Source: Chakrabartyella piscis
GTDB lineage: Bacteria > Bacillota > Clostridia > Lachnospirales > Anaerotignaceae
Assembly (NCBI GenBank): GCA_030067835.1
Contig: CP092441.1
Coordinates: forward strand, 2,976,001-3,040,000
DNA length: 64,000 nucleotides
Reading direction: 5' to 3'
The notes below the pieces were generated by a model. That model ran no database searches and had not been told where the DNA came from. It worked only from the letters and a program-made list of their open reading frames with translations. The translations under genes and the position numbers were made by a program. Shown here in pieces: positions 15,156 to 23,610 of this stretch; the first letter of the stretch is position 1, and every line of letters starts with the position of its first letter.

Positions 15156-16343
15156 TTAGAGTTCCTCGCTTTCGTAATTGATATATGGAATTTCAAGCCA
15201 GTGGGTAAAGTTTCGCTCAGATAGTTTGGTTTTGACCACACCATACTGGGTGTTCATCGCTTCAATGACATAGCCATTTCCAATATAAACACCGATGTGG
15301 CCATCGCACCAAACTGCAAGACCGACTGTATCTGGCATGGTAGAGATTGTGCCTTTGACTGTTGCGTTACTATACATTTGATTGGCACTCACGTCTGGCA
15401 TTCCGTTTGTGGCATAGCCAACTTCTAGGGTGTCAGTATCAAGCCATCCATAGCCTTTGATTAGACCAACGCAATCAGTAGTTCGACCATTTAGCCAGTT
15501 TTCTTCGATGTAAGAATAGTAAGTTCCAACGCCATCTGGGTATTGTGATGCTTTCGAAGATAGCATGGATGGGGTGAGTATCCACCCACACGTTCCCCAA
15601 ACATATCCCCACTGATTAGACCAAGCCTGTTCCACATAGGTCACAAGGTCAAGATTGTTCTTGCTACCAAGGTCAGTAAACCCACTGATATTGATTGCTG
15701 TGCCACTGCCATTGCCATATAGGACAGAGCCAGAAAAGGTGGCACCAGAACTGCTGATGGTGGCAAACAAATCCGAGATACTGCTAATCACTGTGGTGTC
15801 AAAGATGGAAAGACTTTCATAAACTTCGCCCATATCCACTGGGATAGCGACTGTGTAACTACTCTCATGTAAAATGCCATCTTCATCTGTATAGCTATTA
15901 TCTCGTTCTTCGTAGGTGACAAAGCTATCTACAAAAGCTGTTACCTCGCTATCGCTTGGCACATCATCTGTGCCGAAATAAAGGGTATAAAAAATAGACT
16001 TGACCTCAGTGGAGTCAAGTCCAGTGCCACTTTCTATCATTCCATTGATTGTAGCGACTGCCAAGTCGATGGCAGAAAAGCTACTTTGCATTTGTTCGAT
16101 GTGATTACGATATTCGTCTGGTGCTGAAGCAGTGAGCGAAGCACCATAAAAACAGAGGTCAACCGCCGCTTGATTATGCTCTGATGCACCACTAGCCAGT
16201 CCACAAATCAAAGCGACCACCACGATGATTGGCGATAAAATCCCTGCGATGATCCACCCAACACCCTTGCGAAGTTTATCGTTTGATAGGACAGTGGCGG
16301 CAATCTTTGCCACAGCTGTTGCCGTAATCGCCATTACCACCAC
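15156..16343 (-). CDS. Conjugation-associated NlpC/P60 peptidoglycan hydrolase (VirB1-like)
   Basis: Of 395 residues. One membrane helix (about 31-50, IIAGILSPIIVVVALICGLA) anchors an extracellular protein. Residues about 55-200 form a helical region typical of the CD1108-type mobile-element family, and the C-terminal 150 residues are an NlpC/P60-like cysteine peptidase: catalytic Cys near 291 in GRTTDCVGLIKGYGW and His near 349 in CDGHIGVYIGNGYVIEA. Proteins of this type open the cell wall for the mating channel. Its start overlaps the cyclotransferase gene by ten bases. The operon order (accessory hydrolase downstream of VirB4) is usual for this element type. Confidence 0.85.
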   Translation of the reverse strand: MVVMAITATAVAKIAATVLSNDKLRKGVGWIIAGILSPIIVVVALICGLASGASEHNQAAVDLCFYGASLTASAPDEYRNHIEQMQSSFSAIDLAVATINGMIESGTGLDSTEVKSIFYTLYFGTDDVPSDSEVTAFVDSFVTYEERDNSYTDEDGILHESSYTVAIPVDMGEVYESLSIFDTTVISSISDLFATISSSGATFSGSVLYGNGSGTAINISGFTDLGSKNNLDLVTYVEQAWSNQWGYVWGTCGWILTPSMLSSKASQYPDGVGTYYSYIEENWLNGRTTDCVGLIKGYGWLDTDTLEVGYATNGMPDVSANQMYSNATVKGTISTMPDTVGLAVWCDGHIGVYIGNGYVIEAMNTQYGVVKTKLSERNFTHWLEIPYINYESEEL

Positions 16344-16840
16344 CTCATTTCTAATTGTGCCTGTGGCAAGTCATCCATTTTTTGTTCCGTATCATCGATT
16401 GCATCTTGTAAAATTTGAGGATCAAACCCAGCACTATCGTATCCCTCTAAAATGCAATCAATGTATCGTTGCGTGGGCATTCCTAGCTGATGGCTCTCTG
16501 GCATGATATAGACATAAGCGGATACTGGTTGTCCATCCACGTCAACTTCCATATCTTCTTTGCCATAAAAATTGGGATAGCCCTCATAAAAATCAAGAGC
16601 AAGTTCATCTTGTGCAGTTGTTTTCCATAATAAAATAGGCACAGTTTTTCCATCGCAAGGTTCAATAGTAGCATAAGAACCTGTTTTTGATCCTCTAAAT
16701 ACAAGCTCATAGTCTTTGATTTCCGATGCGTGAACTACCGTTGCGGTAGGACATCGGTATTTCATTTGCCCAATGTTTAGATTGCTACCATAGGCAATAT
16801 ATAATTTCCCTTCATTGGATTTGCATTCTTTTTCTTTCAT
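16334..16840 (-). CDS. Gamma-glutamylcyclotransferase (AIG2/GGCT-like)
   Basis: Of 168 residues. The substrate-binding loop IAYGSNLNIGQMKYRCP and the catalytic acid in ALDFYEGYPNFYGKEDMEVD are typical of the GGCT/AIG2 fold, which releases 5-oxoproline from gamma-glutamyl amides. It lies ten bases from an amidoligase gene. That pairing has been noted in comparative genomics of amidoligases, where one enzyme makes and the other breaks an isopeptide-like bond. It ends QAQLEMRWW, a variant of the Q..EM tail shared by several proteins of this element. Confidence 0.85.
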   Translation of the reverse strand: MKEKECKSNEGKLYIAYGSNLNIGQMKYRCPTATVVHASEIKDYELVFRGSKTGSYATIEPCDGKTVPILLWKTTAQDELALDFYEGYPNFYGKEDMEVDVDGQPVSAYVYIMPESHQLGMPTQRYIDCILEGYDSAGFDPQILQDAIDDTEQKMDDLPQAQLEMRWW

Positions 16841-16849
16841 TATGCCTCC

Positions 16850-17911
16850 TTACATACCCATTGACATTGAAAAAGCAGGGGTTTCCTCCTGCTCTAACTG
16901 GGTATCTTCTGGTTCTATTTCCACTTCCATAGTGGATGGTTCAGTGACTTCTTGTTCTCGTTTGGCACGAAGTCGTTCCTTTTGTCTTTCTGCTTGAATT
17001 GGATCTTTCCACGCAATATTCCCCTCAAGGTGACCTAGCAGATGCCCTCTTGCCGATTTGAACTCATCGCCAATCATACCCATGCGAAGTAGCCAAACAC
17101 GAAATGTATATTTTTCATTTGTAGAGCGAGTTGGGATAGGACTTGCCGAGGTCTGCTTATGAGCCTGTGCTGTCATTGCCAAACAAAACTGAATGTATGC
17201 CTTTATTTTCCCTGCATGAAAGGTCGCTTTTTTACTGCTTTCCACTGAGTTAAATGCTCTAAATTCAATCGTGCCTTTTTGAAACACAGAATGTAAATTG
17301 AGGCATCTGTATCGGCTACTATGGTAGTGTTCGTGGCTACCATCTGCTCCGTTGTACCAGATGCGACTTAGTTCAGCCATCGTTTTAGGCTTCTTTTGAT
17401 TCAGCTCTTTCAAAAAACGCTCATCAACTTTTCGGCAATAATTTCGTTCTCTGCTAGATGCTACTTGTAATGCTTTATACACCATATCTTCTTTGGCCGC
17501 AATGATGTTCACAAGGTTACGCAATTTCTTTGCATCGAAAGGCGCTGCATTGACATGAATGTGAATACCACAAGAAGCATTGGGGAACGCACCATGTTCT
17601 CTTAATTTACGCACAATTTCTTGCACTGTTTCGATATCAGAATATTGCAAAATGGGACTAACAAGCTCGGTAGAGTAGCTTCTATCTGCCGACACCTTTC
17701 TACCATTTTCTTTCTTTTGGCAGTTGATACTCCCATCATAGGTGAGTTTCCACTTTCGCCCCTCAGTATCTTTTGCTGTATAGGTTTCATAATAGCTACC
17801 CTCATAGTTTGACTCTGTTCCAAAATAGTCAGCTATGATTTGGGCTGCATCTCTCCTTGTGATGCCTGTCATTTCAATCTCAATACCAAAGTTTTGCTCT
17901 CTTAGATCCAT
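16850..17911 (-). CDS. Amidoligase (Amidoligase_2 family)
   Basis: Of 353 residues. FGIEIEMTGITRRDAAQIIA DYFG, the ELVSPIL motif, NASCGIHIHVNAAPFDAKKL and GTIEFRAFNS are the signatures of the glutamine-synthetase-like amidoligase family. These enzymes form amide bonds between amines and carboxylates, probably on small peptides, proteins or cell-wall material. The C-terminal 90 residues are an Arg/Glu-rich extension ending AFSMSMGM, which resembles the tail of other element proteins. Neighbours are the cyclotransferase (downstream) and a protein of unknown function (upstream). Confidence 0.85.
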   Translation of the reverse strand: MDLREQNFGIEIEMTGITRRDAAQIIADYFGTESNYEGSYYETYTAKDTEGRKWKLTYDGSINCQKKENGRKVSADRSYSTELVSPILQYSDIETVQEIVRKLREHGAFPNASCGIHIHVNAAPFDAKKLRNLVNIIAAKEDMVYKALQVASSRERNYCRKVDERFLKELNQKKPKTMAELSRIWYNGADGSHEHYHSSRYRCLNLHSVFQKGTIEFRAFNSVESSKKATFHAGKIKAYIQFCLAMTAQAHKQTSASPIPTRSTNEKYTFRVWLLRMGMIGDEFKSARGHLLGHLEGNIAWKDPIQAERQKERLRAKREQEVTEPSTMEVEIEPEDTQLEQEETPAFSMSMGM

Positions 17912-17914
17912 AGG

Positions 17915-18370
17915 CTACCACCTCTTATGCTGATGAACAACAGAGGCGGCAGTATCTAGTTGGCTCTTTTTTGCTGTGAGAATTAATAGTTCTTCTAGTT
18001 TTGGCTTTCGCCATTCATCTATCAACTCATTGCCACATCTATCATGGAGTTCATTTATTTGGGAAATGGTGTTGCATAAAATTAGTTGGTGGTCACCATC
18101 ACAATCCATGCTAGTTATATAGTCAGACAAGATGCGTTCCACCAGTACAATATCATGTTCGCAATATGGATAGTTGATTGCAAAGGGGTTTTGGTATGGC
18201 TTATCATCTAAAAGATTTTTAATGTCGGGCAATAGACTTCTTCTTCTTCTGTTCTCTGACTTAAGATACTGTTCCATCATGCACAGTAGGTCATACTCTT
18301 TATGTGGTTCATAGCTGATGCAAACTTTGAGATCATCAATCAAAGCATTTTTTAATTCCAACACTTTCAT
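17915..18370 (-). CDS. Unknown protein between VirB4 and the amidoligase
   Basis: A 151-residue protein that I do not recognise. It is soluble and mixed, with a basic patch ENRRRRSLLPDIKN, the segment NYPYCEHDIVLVERILSDYI, and a His/Lys-rich end. Its start shares one base with the VirB4 stop (TAATG), so it is made together with VirB4. It is four bases upstream of the amidoligase. Its position suggests a role in the amidoligase module or in regulating it, but nothing in the sequence shows one. Confidence 0.7.
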   Translation of the reverse strand: MKVLELKNALIDDLKVCISYEPHKEYDLLCMMEQYLKSENRRRRSLLPDIKNLLDDKPYQNPFAINYPYCEHDIVLVERILSDYITSMDCDGDHQLILCNTISQINELHDRCGNELIDEWRKPKLEELLILTAKKSQLDTAASVVHQHKRW

Positions 18371-20193
18371 TATCGACCACCAGCCTTACCGAATAACTGT
18401 TCCTTATACTTGGGTGCATGGACAGCGAGGTTGTATCGCTCATTACCACATTTGAACAGGCATACACCACGTTGAGGGAACTTGATAAGATTGTATTCAC
18501 TGTCCTCTAATTGCAAGGTATCGATGTAAAATCGCTTGTCAATGGCTCCTGCGTTGAATAGAAATTGATGGGTTGGGATGGAGAACAGAGGTTTTGTCAG
18601 CTCTGCAATCCCTTGTACAGCAAAGTCCTCAAGGTTCTGACTGGCTAGAATAACAGCCGACTCTTTCTTACGCACTCGTTTCATGAAGTTTCGGATGTAC
18701 TCAATGGCAGTGATGTTGGTGAGGAACAAATAAAGCTCGTCTATGGCTGCCGCTGTGTGACCTTCGGTGAGTAGCTTGTCGCTCATAAAAGATAATACAT
18801 TAAAGAGCATTGCATTTTTCACGTTCTTAGAGGCTTGGAGTAGACCTTTCACACCAAAGACAATAAATCTATCACTGGCAATGTTGGTGTGACCACTGAA
18901 GAATTTCGACTCAGCACCCTTGCACATGGAGTGTAGTCCTAAGAGAATTTCTTGGAGCATCTCTTTGGTGTAGAGGGCATTTTCACTATCATTAAATTCC
19001 TTATAACTCTCAAAAATATAGTCATAGAGATTTTCAAGGGTTGGGTAGTCTGTGGGTTTGAGCCTACGGAAGTTGGTGGCATCGGTGATGCCATATTCGG
19101 AATATAGCTTACTGAGTAGTATTTCAATGACATCAATTTGGCTATCGGTAAAATCTTTGTAGGTTCTAAAGAAGTCCTTTAGGAATGAGATGTGCTGACT
19201 GAGTTTTGTTTTCTGACGGAATGTAATGGGTGCATCTTCATCATCAGAACCGTTGCCCTCATCCCAAGTCTTAGGCTCTAAAGGGTTGATGATATACTCG
19301 CCACTCATAAGGTCAATGAAACAGCCATCTAAATTTTCAGCAAGTTCTTGCAGTTCCATCTCTGGATCAAGGCAGATTACTGACTTGCCACTTTCTAATA
19401 CATTGCAAAGTATCAGCTTGAGCAGATAGGATTTACCTTGTCCAGAGTTGCCCAAAATCAGAATGTTGGCATTGGTCTTGTCATCGGCACGTTCATCGAA
19501 ATCCACGATAATATTTGAACCGAACTTATCTCTCCCAAGATAAAAGCCATTCTTATCGGTCTTGCCACTGTAGTTGAATGGGTAAAGGTTCGCCACAGAG
19601 GATGCAGGGAGGACACGCTCAAATCTATCGGCAAATACATTTCGACCTGATGGCATAACAGAAAGAAAACCATCTTGTTGACGGAGGTTCAGTCTGTCTA
19701 CATTGAGTTTGGAACGTACAAGCTCGGTCAGTACATCGGTTTGAAGTAGTTTTAGCTCATCTAAGCTATCTGCAATCAGCTCAATATATACTGCACAGTG
19801 GAGCAGAGGTTCTCGATTTCGATGCATAGTAGATACGAGGTTTGCCACATCGTTTAGGTTTTCTTGTGCAGTGATATTGTCTTGTAGGTTGTTGGCGGTG
19901 GTGTTCATTCGGTTCTTGTTGGCTGCGTTATGAATGATTCGCTTTTCTTCGGTGGCTGTAACTTGCCTTGTATAGATGCGAAGTGTCACACCATCTTTTT
20001 CTCCAAGGTGACGGAGGATTGCTTGCTCATTGGTGGCTGTGGGGTATTCACGCAAGGCATATACACAACGGAATGTGTTACCACAGATGAAGTGATCTAC
20101 ATTGAATTTCACCACCGAGGGTGCAATCATATCGAGGAATGTTTTGATTTTCGGCTCGGCTACACGAGCCTTGGTTGGTTGATTTTTCGGCAT
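18370..20193 (-). CDS. virB4: VirB4-type conjugation ATPase
   Basis: Of 607 residues. It starts MPKNQPTKARVAEPKIKTFL and has the VirB4 N-terminal domain (CGNTFRCVYALREYP) and the C-terminal ATPase: Walker A ILGNSGQGKSYLLK near 250-262, Walker B AAIDELYLFL near 485, and the LASQNLEDF motif. It powers assembly and substrate transport by the type IV channel. In related elements it follows the PrgI gene directly. Here a flavodoxin gene and an IS256 copy lie between (20213-22381), so its transcription may now depend on sequences just upstream of 20193. Confidence 0.93.
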   Translation of the reverse strand: MPKNQPTKARVAEPKIKTFLDMIAPSVVKFNVDHFICGNTFRCVYALREYPTATNEQAILRHLGEKDGVTLRIYTRQVTATEEKRIIHNAANKNRMNTTANNLQDNITAQENLNDVANLVSTMHRNREPLLHCAVYIELIADSLDELKLLQTDVLTELVRSKLNVDRLNLRQQDGFLSVMPSGRNVFADRFERVLPASSVANLYPFNYSGKTDKNGFYLGRDKFGSNIIVDFDERADDKTNANILILGNSGQGKSYLLKLILCNVLESGKSVICLDPEMELQELAENLDGCFIDLMSGEYIINPLEPKTWDEGNGSDDEDAPITFRQKTKLSQHISFLKDFFRTYKDFTDSQIDVIEILLSKLYSEYGITDATNFRRLKPTDYPTLENLYDYIFESYKEFNDSENALYTKEMLQEILLGLHSMCKGAESKFFSGHTNIASDRFIVFGVKGLLQASKNVKNAMLFNVLSFMSDKLLTEGHTAAAIDELYLFLTNITAIEYIRNFMKRVRKKESAVILASQNLEDFAVQGIAELTKPLFSIPTHQFLFNAGAIDKRFYIDTLQLEDSEYNLIKFPQRGVCLFKCGNERYNLAVHAPKYKEQLFGKAGGR

Positions 20194-20223
20194 AGGCTTG
20201 TTCCTTTCTGACTTTTAAGGTCG

Positions 20224-20252
20224 TTGAGACTTTTGGGGATTTGTGGTATACT
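20224..20252 (+). promoter_or_regulatory. Sigma-A promoter for the flavodoxin gene
   Basis: TTGAGA (20224-20229), a 17-base spacer and TATACT (20247-20252) lie about 78 bases upstream of the flavodoxin start, on the plus strand. Confidence 0.65.
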
Positions 20253-20329
20253 GAACAAAAGAGACTTTTTGCGCAGTGATTAGATTTTCAATTATTGCGT
20301 GCTATTCATAGTTTGCGAGGTGATGAGCA

Positions 20330-20776
20330 ATGCTAAAAACTATCATTGTTTACAATTCTATTCATCATAAAAACACCGAAAAACTGTTGCAACTTGCCTG
20401 CAATGATTTAGAAGTTGATTTAGTTGATATTAAGTTTGCAAAAGATACAGATTTAAGACTATATGAAGTGATAGGTTTTGCATCTGGAATTTATCATGGT
20501 AATTTCCATCGTTCTTTGTTTAATTATCTTGAAGATTGTAGCCAGTTGCCTCAAAAAACATTTTTGATTCATACAAGTGGTACTGGTAACGCAAAATACA
20601 ATTCATCATTTGTAGAGGCAGTCAAAACCAAAGGGATTGACTTAATAGGAAGTTTTCATTGTAAGGGGTTCGATACATTTGGATTGTTTAAATATATCGG
20701 TGGTATCGCAAAGAAGCACCCCAATGAAAAAGATGTAGAGAATTTAAAAGACTTTCTACAAGGAATAATCGAATAA
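20330..20776 (+). CDS. Flavodoxin family protein
   Basis: Of 148 residues. TIIVYNSIHHKNTEKLLQLA is the FMN-phosphate loop region of a flavodoxin (S/T-rich after a beta strand), followed by the usual alternating strands, with GFASGIYHGNFH and LIHTSGTGN as the flavin-contacting loops. It should be a small electron carrier or NAD(P)H-quinone reductase-like protein. It is oriented against the conjugation operon that it interrupts, and has its own promoter, so it is a cargo or inserted gene and not part of the transfer apparatus. Confidence 0.8.
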   Translation: MLKTIIVYNSIHHKNTEKLLQLACNDLEVDLVDIKFAKDTDLRLYEVIGFASGIYHGNFHRSLFNYLEDCSQLPQKTFLIHTSGTGNAKYNSSFVEAVKTKGIDLIGSFHCKGFDTFGLFKYIGGIAKKHPNEKDVENLKDFLQGIIE

Positions 20777-20871
20777 AATGTGTACTTCTCTCGTTCCACA
20801 TCTTTTGAGGCTGAATATTAAACCGTGTAAATGTCAATAATACCCACAACAAAGTAATGGAGGACATTGAC

Positions 20872-22098
20872 ATGAAAACAACGAAGCACGGTTTAAGTGA
20901 GCGGGAACAGGAGCTGGTGGGCTATCTCATCAGCGATTGCAAGACCACTGGCGACATTCAAGAGAAACTGAAGCAGCTTTTCGCAGGTACCATTGAGCAG
21001 ATGTTGGAGGCTGAAATTGACGAACATCTGGGCTACGAGAAGAACTCTGTAGAGGGCAACAACTCCGGAAACAGCCGCAATGGCTACGGCAAAAAGACCA
21101 TTATCAGCGACTATGGTGCCTGTGAAATCGCCGTTCCCCGTGACCGAAATGGGGAATTCCGCCCCCAAATTATCGAAAAGCGACAGACTCGCACAGATGA
21201 AATTGAACAGAAAATTATGGCCATGTACGCCAAGGGAATGTCCCAGCGTGACATCGAGGACACGCTCCGTGAAATCTACGGCTCTGAAATCTCTCAGGGT
21301 ATGATTTCCAAGATTACCGACCGCATTTTGCCCGAGGTCAACGAGTGGCAAAACCGCCCGCTGGACAAAATTTATCCCGTGGTTTTCTTCGACGGAATCG
21401 TATTTAATTCCAAAAAAGATGGCAAAATCATCAACAAGTGTGTCTACTCTGTGTTGGCCATCAACATGGAGGGTCACAAGGAGATTTTGGGCACTTGGAT
21501 TTCTGAAAATGAGTCCGCCAGCTTCTACGCTAGCATCTGTGCCGACCTGAAAAATCGTGGCGTTTCTGATATATTCGTGGCTTGTCACGACAATTTGACA
21601 GGGCTAAACGAGGCAATTCAGGCCATTTTCCCCCAAACGAAGAACCAATTGTGCATCGTCCATCAGATTCGTAACAGCTGTAAGTTTGTGCCCTACAAGG
21701 ACAGAAAGGCGGTCTGTGCTGACCTAAAAAAGATATACGGCGCAGTTAATCTGGACGATGCTGAGTACGCCAAAGAGGAGTTTCGTGAAAAGTGGGACAA
21801 GAAGTATCCCAACATCTTAAAATCTTGGGACAGAAACTGGGCTGAATTGACGGTATTTTTTGAATATCCAGCGGAAATTCGGAAAATAATTTATACAACG
21901 AATGCCGTGGAGGCATACCACAGAATGGTGCGTAAATTCACCAAGTCCAAGGCGATTCTGCCTACGGACGACTCCATCCGCAAGGTAGTGTATCTGTCCG
22001 TCTCGGAAATCAGGAAAAAATGGACCATGCCCGTGCGAGATTGGGGGCTGGCCTATGCCCAGTTCGCCGTCTTTTTCGAGAGTAGATTCGTGGCCTAA
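20872..22098 (+). CDS. IS256-family (mutator-type) transposase, intact
   Basis: Of 408 residues. The DDE triad is visible in VVFFDGIVF, FVACHDNLTGL and TTNAVEAYHRM, with the conserved LCIVHQIRNS between the second Asp and the Glu. The start at 20872 is chosen because GGAGG ends about eight bases before it; an upstream in-frame ATG at 20857 overlaps that site. It catalyses copy or cut-out-circle transposition of its element. It is about 45% similar to the dead copy at 4976-6239 and not derived from the same insertion. Confidence 0.95.
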   Translation: MKTTKHGLSEREQELVGYLISDCKTTGDIQEKLKQLFAGTIEQMLEAEIDEHLGYEKNSVEGNNSGNSRNGYGKKTIISDYGACEIAVPRDRNGEFRPQIIEKRQTRTDEIEQKIMAMYAKGMSQRDIEDTLREIYGSEISQGMISKITDRILPEVNEWQNRPLDKIYPVVFFDGIVFNSKKDGKIINKCVYSVLAINMEGHKEILGTWISENESASFYASICADLKNRGVSDIFVACHDNLTGLNEAIQAIFPQTKNQLCIVHQIRNSCKFVPYKDRKAVCADLKKIYGAVNLDDAEYAKEEFREKWDKKYPNILKSWDRNWAELTVFFEYPAEIRKIIYTTNAVEAYHRMVRKFTKSKAILPTDDSIRKVVYLSVSEIRKKWTMPVRDWGLAYAQFAVFFESRFVA

Positions 22099-22260
22099 AG
22101 GCCTTGAGGGCTCTGCCCTCAAACTCCCGAGGTTTATCCGCTAGGGGCTGCCAGGTCTATGCCAAAGGCGATGGCTTTCGCCACCGCCCCAGACCAGTTT
22201 AGCCCACAACCAGCGTCGGGTCGCTCCTCAGCGTTGCCCTGTTTGGCTGCTGAGGTAGTA
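22099..22260. repeat. Structured GC-rich tail of the IS256 element
   Basis: No gene. Strong hairpins follow one another: GGCCTAAAGGCC across the stop codon; TTGAGGGC-TCT-GCCCTCAA; GGCGATGGC-TTTC-GCCACCGCC; and CCTCAGC...GCTGAGG. The last closes a larger loop. They lie between the transposase stop and the right inverted repeat. Confidence 0.6.
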
Positions 22261-22337
22261 TTGCCGATTAATGACAGGAAATGCATTTACACGTTTTATT
22301 TTTCAGAACCCATCTTTTATAGCACCACTAATCACAC

Positions 22338-22375
22338 AAAGCCACCGAGACTAACCCCTCGGTGGCTTTCTTATT
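22338..22375 (+). terminator. Strong terminator
   Basis: AAAGCCACCGAG-ACTAACCC-CTCGGTGGCTTT, then CTTATTTT. The T run favours the plus strand, but the stem also lies just past the 3' end of the minus-strand gene at 22382. Confidence 0.8.
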
Positions 22376-22381
22376 TTCATC

Positions 22382-22960
22382 CTATCCACCAATCACCCAA
22401 CGCTGACCATCGAAGTCCTCGTATTTTTCCGTGGTGACATTTTGCTCAAAATACACACCGAGCAGTCGCTTGATGTCCTGCTCATCAGCTCTCTTGGTGG
22501 TGAAGCCTTGGTCTTTTAGGCTCTTTTCAATGCGTGATAGATATGGGATCACATCACTTTCTTTTTCATTTCTAAGCCTAATGATAATTAAAAACTCCCT
22601 TGCAGTAGCCATTGTTACTTGCATTCGGTCAAGGTTTTGGCTGTCCAAAGAGAGTAGTTTTCTAATCTGAGGATTGGATTCGTTATCCAGTCTGCTTTTC
22701 AAAAAAATCTTGTTTTCATCGAAGCTCTCCTTGGAATTAAGGCAGAGCATTTCAATCTCTGCCATGCCTTTTAGTACTGTCATCAGCGAATAAATTCGTG
22801 CCGACACGCTGCTCTCGGATAGCACCGAGATATTGGTTGGCTTAATAATAAAATAAACCAGTTCACCAAACTTTGTCTTGATGCTGTAATCGGTAATGTC
22901 ATCAATGCCGATTAAGCCTTTGGTGGACTGGTTTTGCTTTTCTTTTTTCTGTTTTTTCAA
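22382..22960 (-). CDS. Conserved conjugation-block protein, function unknown
   Basis: Of 192 residues. It starts with a run of Lys and Gln and continues TKGLIGIDDITDYSIKTKFG ELVYFIIKPTN, then QVTMATAREFLIIIRLRNEK. It lies three bases downstream of the PrgI gene, the position of a conserved companion in Tn1549- and CTn-like transfer regions. The beta-rich N-terminus resembles the N-terminal domain of VirB4-type proteins (a non-ATPase scaffold), but this is a guess. No Walker motif and no membrane helix are seen. Confidence 0.65.
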   Translation of the reverse strand: MKKQKKEKQNQSTKGLIGIDDITDYSIKTKFGELVYFIIKPTNISVLSESSVSARIYSLMTVLKGMAEIEMLCLNSKESFDENKIFLKSRLDNESNPQIRKLLSLDSQNLDRMQVTMATAREFLIIIRLRNEKESDVIPYLSRIEKSLKDQGFTTKRADEQDIKRLLGVYFEQNVTTEKYEDFDGQRWVIGG

Positions 22961-22963
22961 GTG

Positions 22964-23221
22964 TTACAACCTCCATTCATAAAGTTGTTGCTTGGCAATG
23001 AAAAATGTGGCAGCACTTTTGATAAACCCTAAAATGCTAATACCCTCAAACTGAATTGATAAAAAGGCATAGAGCAGTGCTGCTACAAGTGGAATCATAA
23101 TACCTGTTTGTGCCAGTGCAAACACAGCAATCAAAGCCAGTATGCCAATGACTGCAATGTCCTTTAGCTCCCACAACCATAGGGTTGCTTTTGATTTTAA
23201 GTTGTCCGGGTAGATATACAT
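22964..23221 (-). CDS. PrgI family (VirB3-like) membrane protein
   Basis: Of 85 residues. It has the PrgI N-terminus MYIYPDNLKSKATLWLWELK followed by two membrane helices (DIAVIGILALIAVFALAQTG and MIPLVAALLYAFLSIQF). PrgI/TcpE/VirB3-type proteins sit in the inner part of the conjugation channel beside VirB4. In this element VirB4 is now separated from it by inserted DNA. The ribosome site GGAGAAG precedes the ATG. Confidence 0.85.
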   Translation of the reverse strand: MYIYPDNLKSKATLWLWELKDIAVIGILALIAVFALAQTGIMIPLVAALLYAFLSIQFEGISILGFIKSAATFFIAKQQLYEWRL

Positions 23222-23235
23222 TTTTCACTTCTCCT

Positions 23236-23610
23236 TTACGCAAAGCCTTGCATTTCCATGCCTTGGTCTGGCATATCCATTTTCGCCTGTAATATAGCTT
23301 CATCCATATCAGCCATTTCTTCTGCTGTGATACTCTCACCGATAAAGCTATTATCTTCTACAACATAACAGCCAAAGCTCTCCATCTCAAAGGGTGTCTT
23401 TGACAAAATAGTTCCCCAATGATTCACCCAGATATGCCCCTCGACCAGTTCAGCACAAGTGCCATCGCACAGGTCAGAATCTCGCACATCATAACAGTAT
23501 AGACCGATGGGGATGGTGCTACGATCCAGTCGACTATTGGTGAAAGCCACAGGTGTACCATCTAAATTACACAGCTCAAAGTTTTCTTTTGTTGCATCAT
23601 AAAACTTCAT
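23236..23610 (-). CDS. LPD28-like polyvalent-protein-domain protein with QGMEM tail
   Basis: Of 124 residues from the ATG at 23610 (MKFYDATKENFELCNLDG); longer upstream starts would run through the methyltransferase gene. RLDRSTIPIGLYCYDVRDSD and HIWVNHWGTILSKTPFEME fit the large polyvalent protein associated domain 28, a single-domain accessory of phages and conjugative elements. The function is unknown. The tail DMPDQGMEMQGFA is the clearest example of the shared tail. The start overlaps the end of the methyltransferase gene by 14 bases, with GAGGAA as ribosome site. Confidence 0.7.
   Translation of the reverse strand: MKFYDATKENFELCNLDGTPVAFTNSRLDRSTIPIGLYCYDVRDSDLCDGTCAELVEGHIWVNHWGTILSKTPFEMESFGCYVVEDNSFIGESITAEEMADMDEAILQAKMDMPDQGMEMQGFA

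Larger units (their letters stand above)
20807..22310 (+). mobile_element. Intact IS256-family insertion sequence
   Basis: 1504 bp. It is flanked by the eight-base target duplication CATCTTTT at 20799-20806 and 22311-22318. Imperfect terminal repeats: left GAGGCTGAATATTAAACCGT and right (opposite strand) GGTTCTGAAAAATAAAACGT, both continuing GTAAATG. It encodes one complete transposase (20872-22098). About 210 bases between the transposase stop and the right end are GC-rich and highly structured. The GC content is clearly above that of its neighbours, pointing to recent arrival. Confidence 0.92.

Noticed and set aside
20893..21588. A 231-codon frame opposite the IS256 transposase
   Set aside because: The transposase on the plus strand has the DDE motif and a good start, so this is a shadow.
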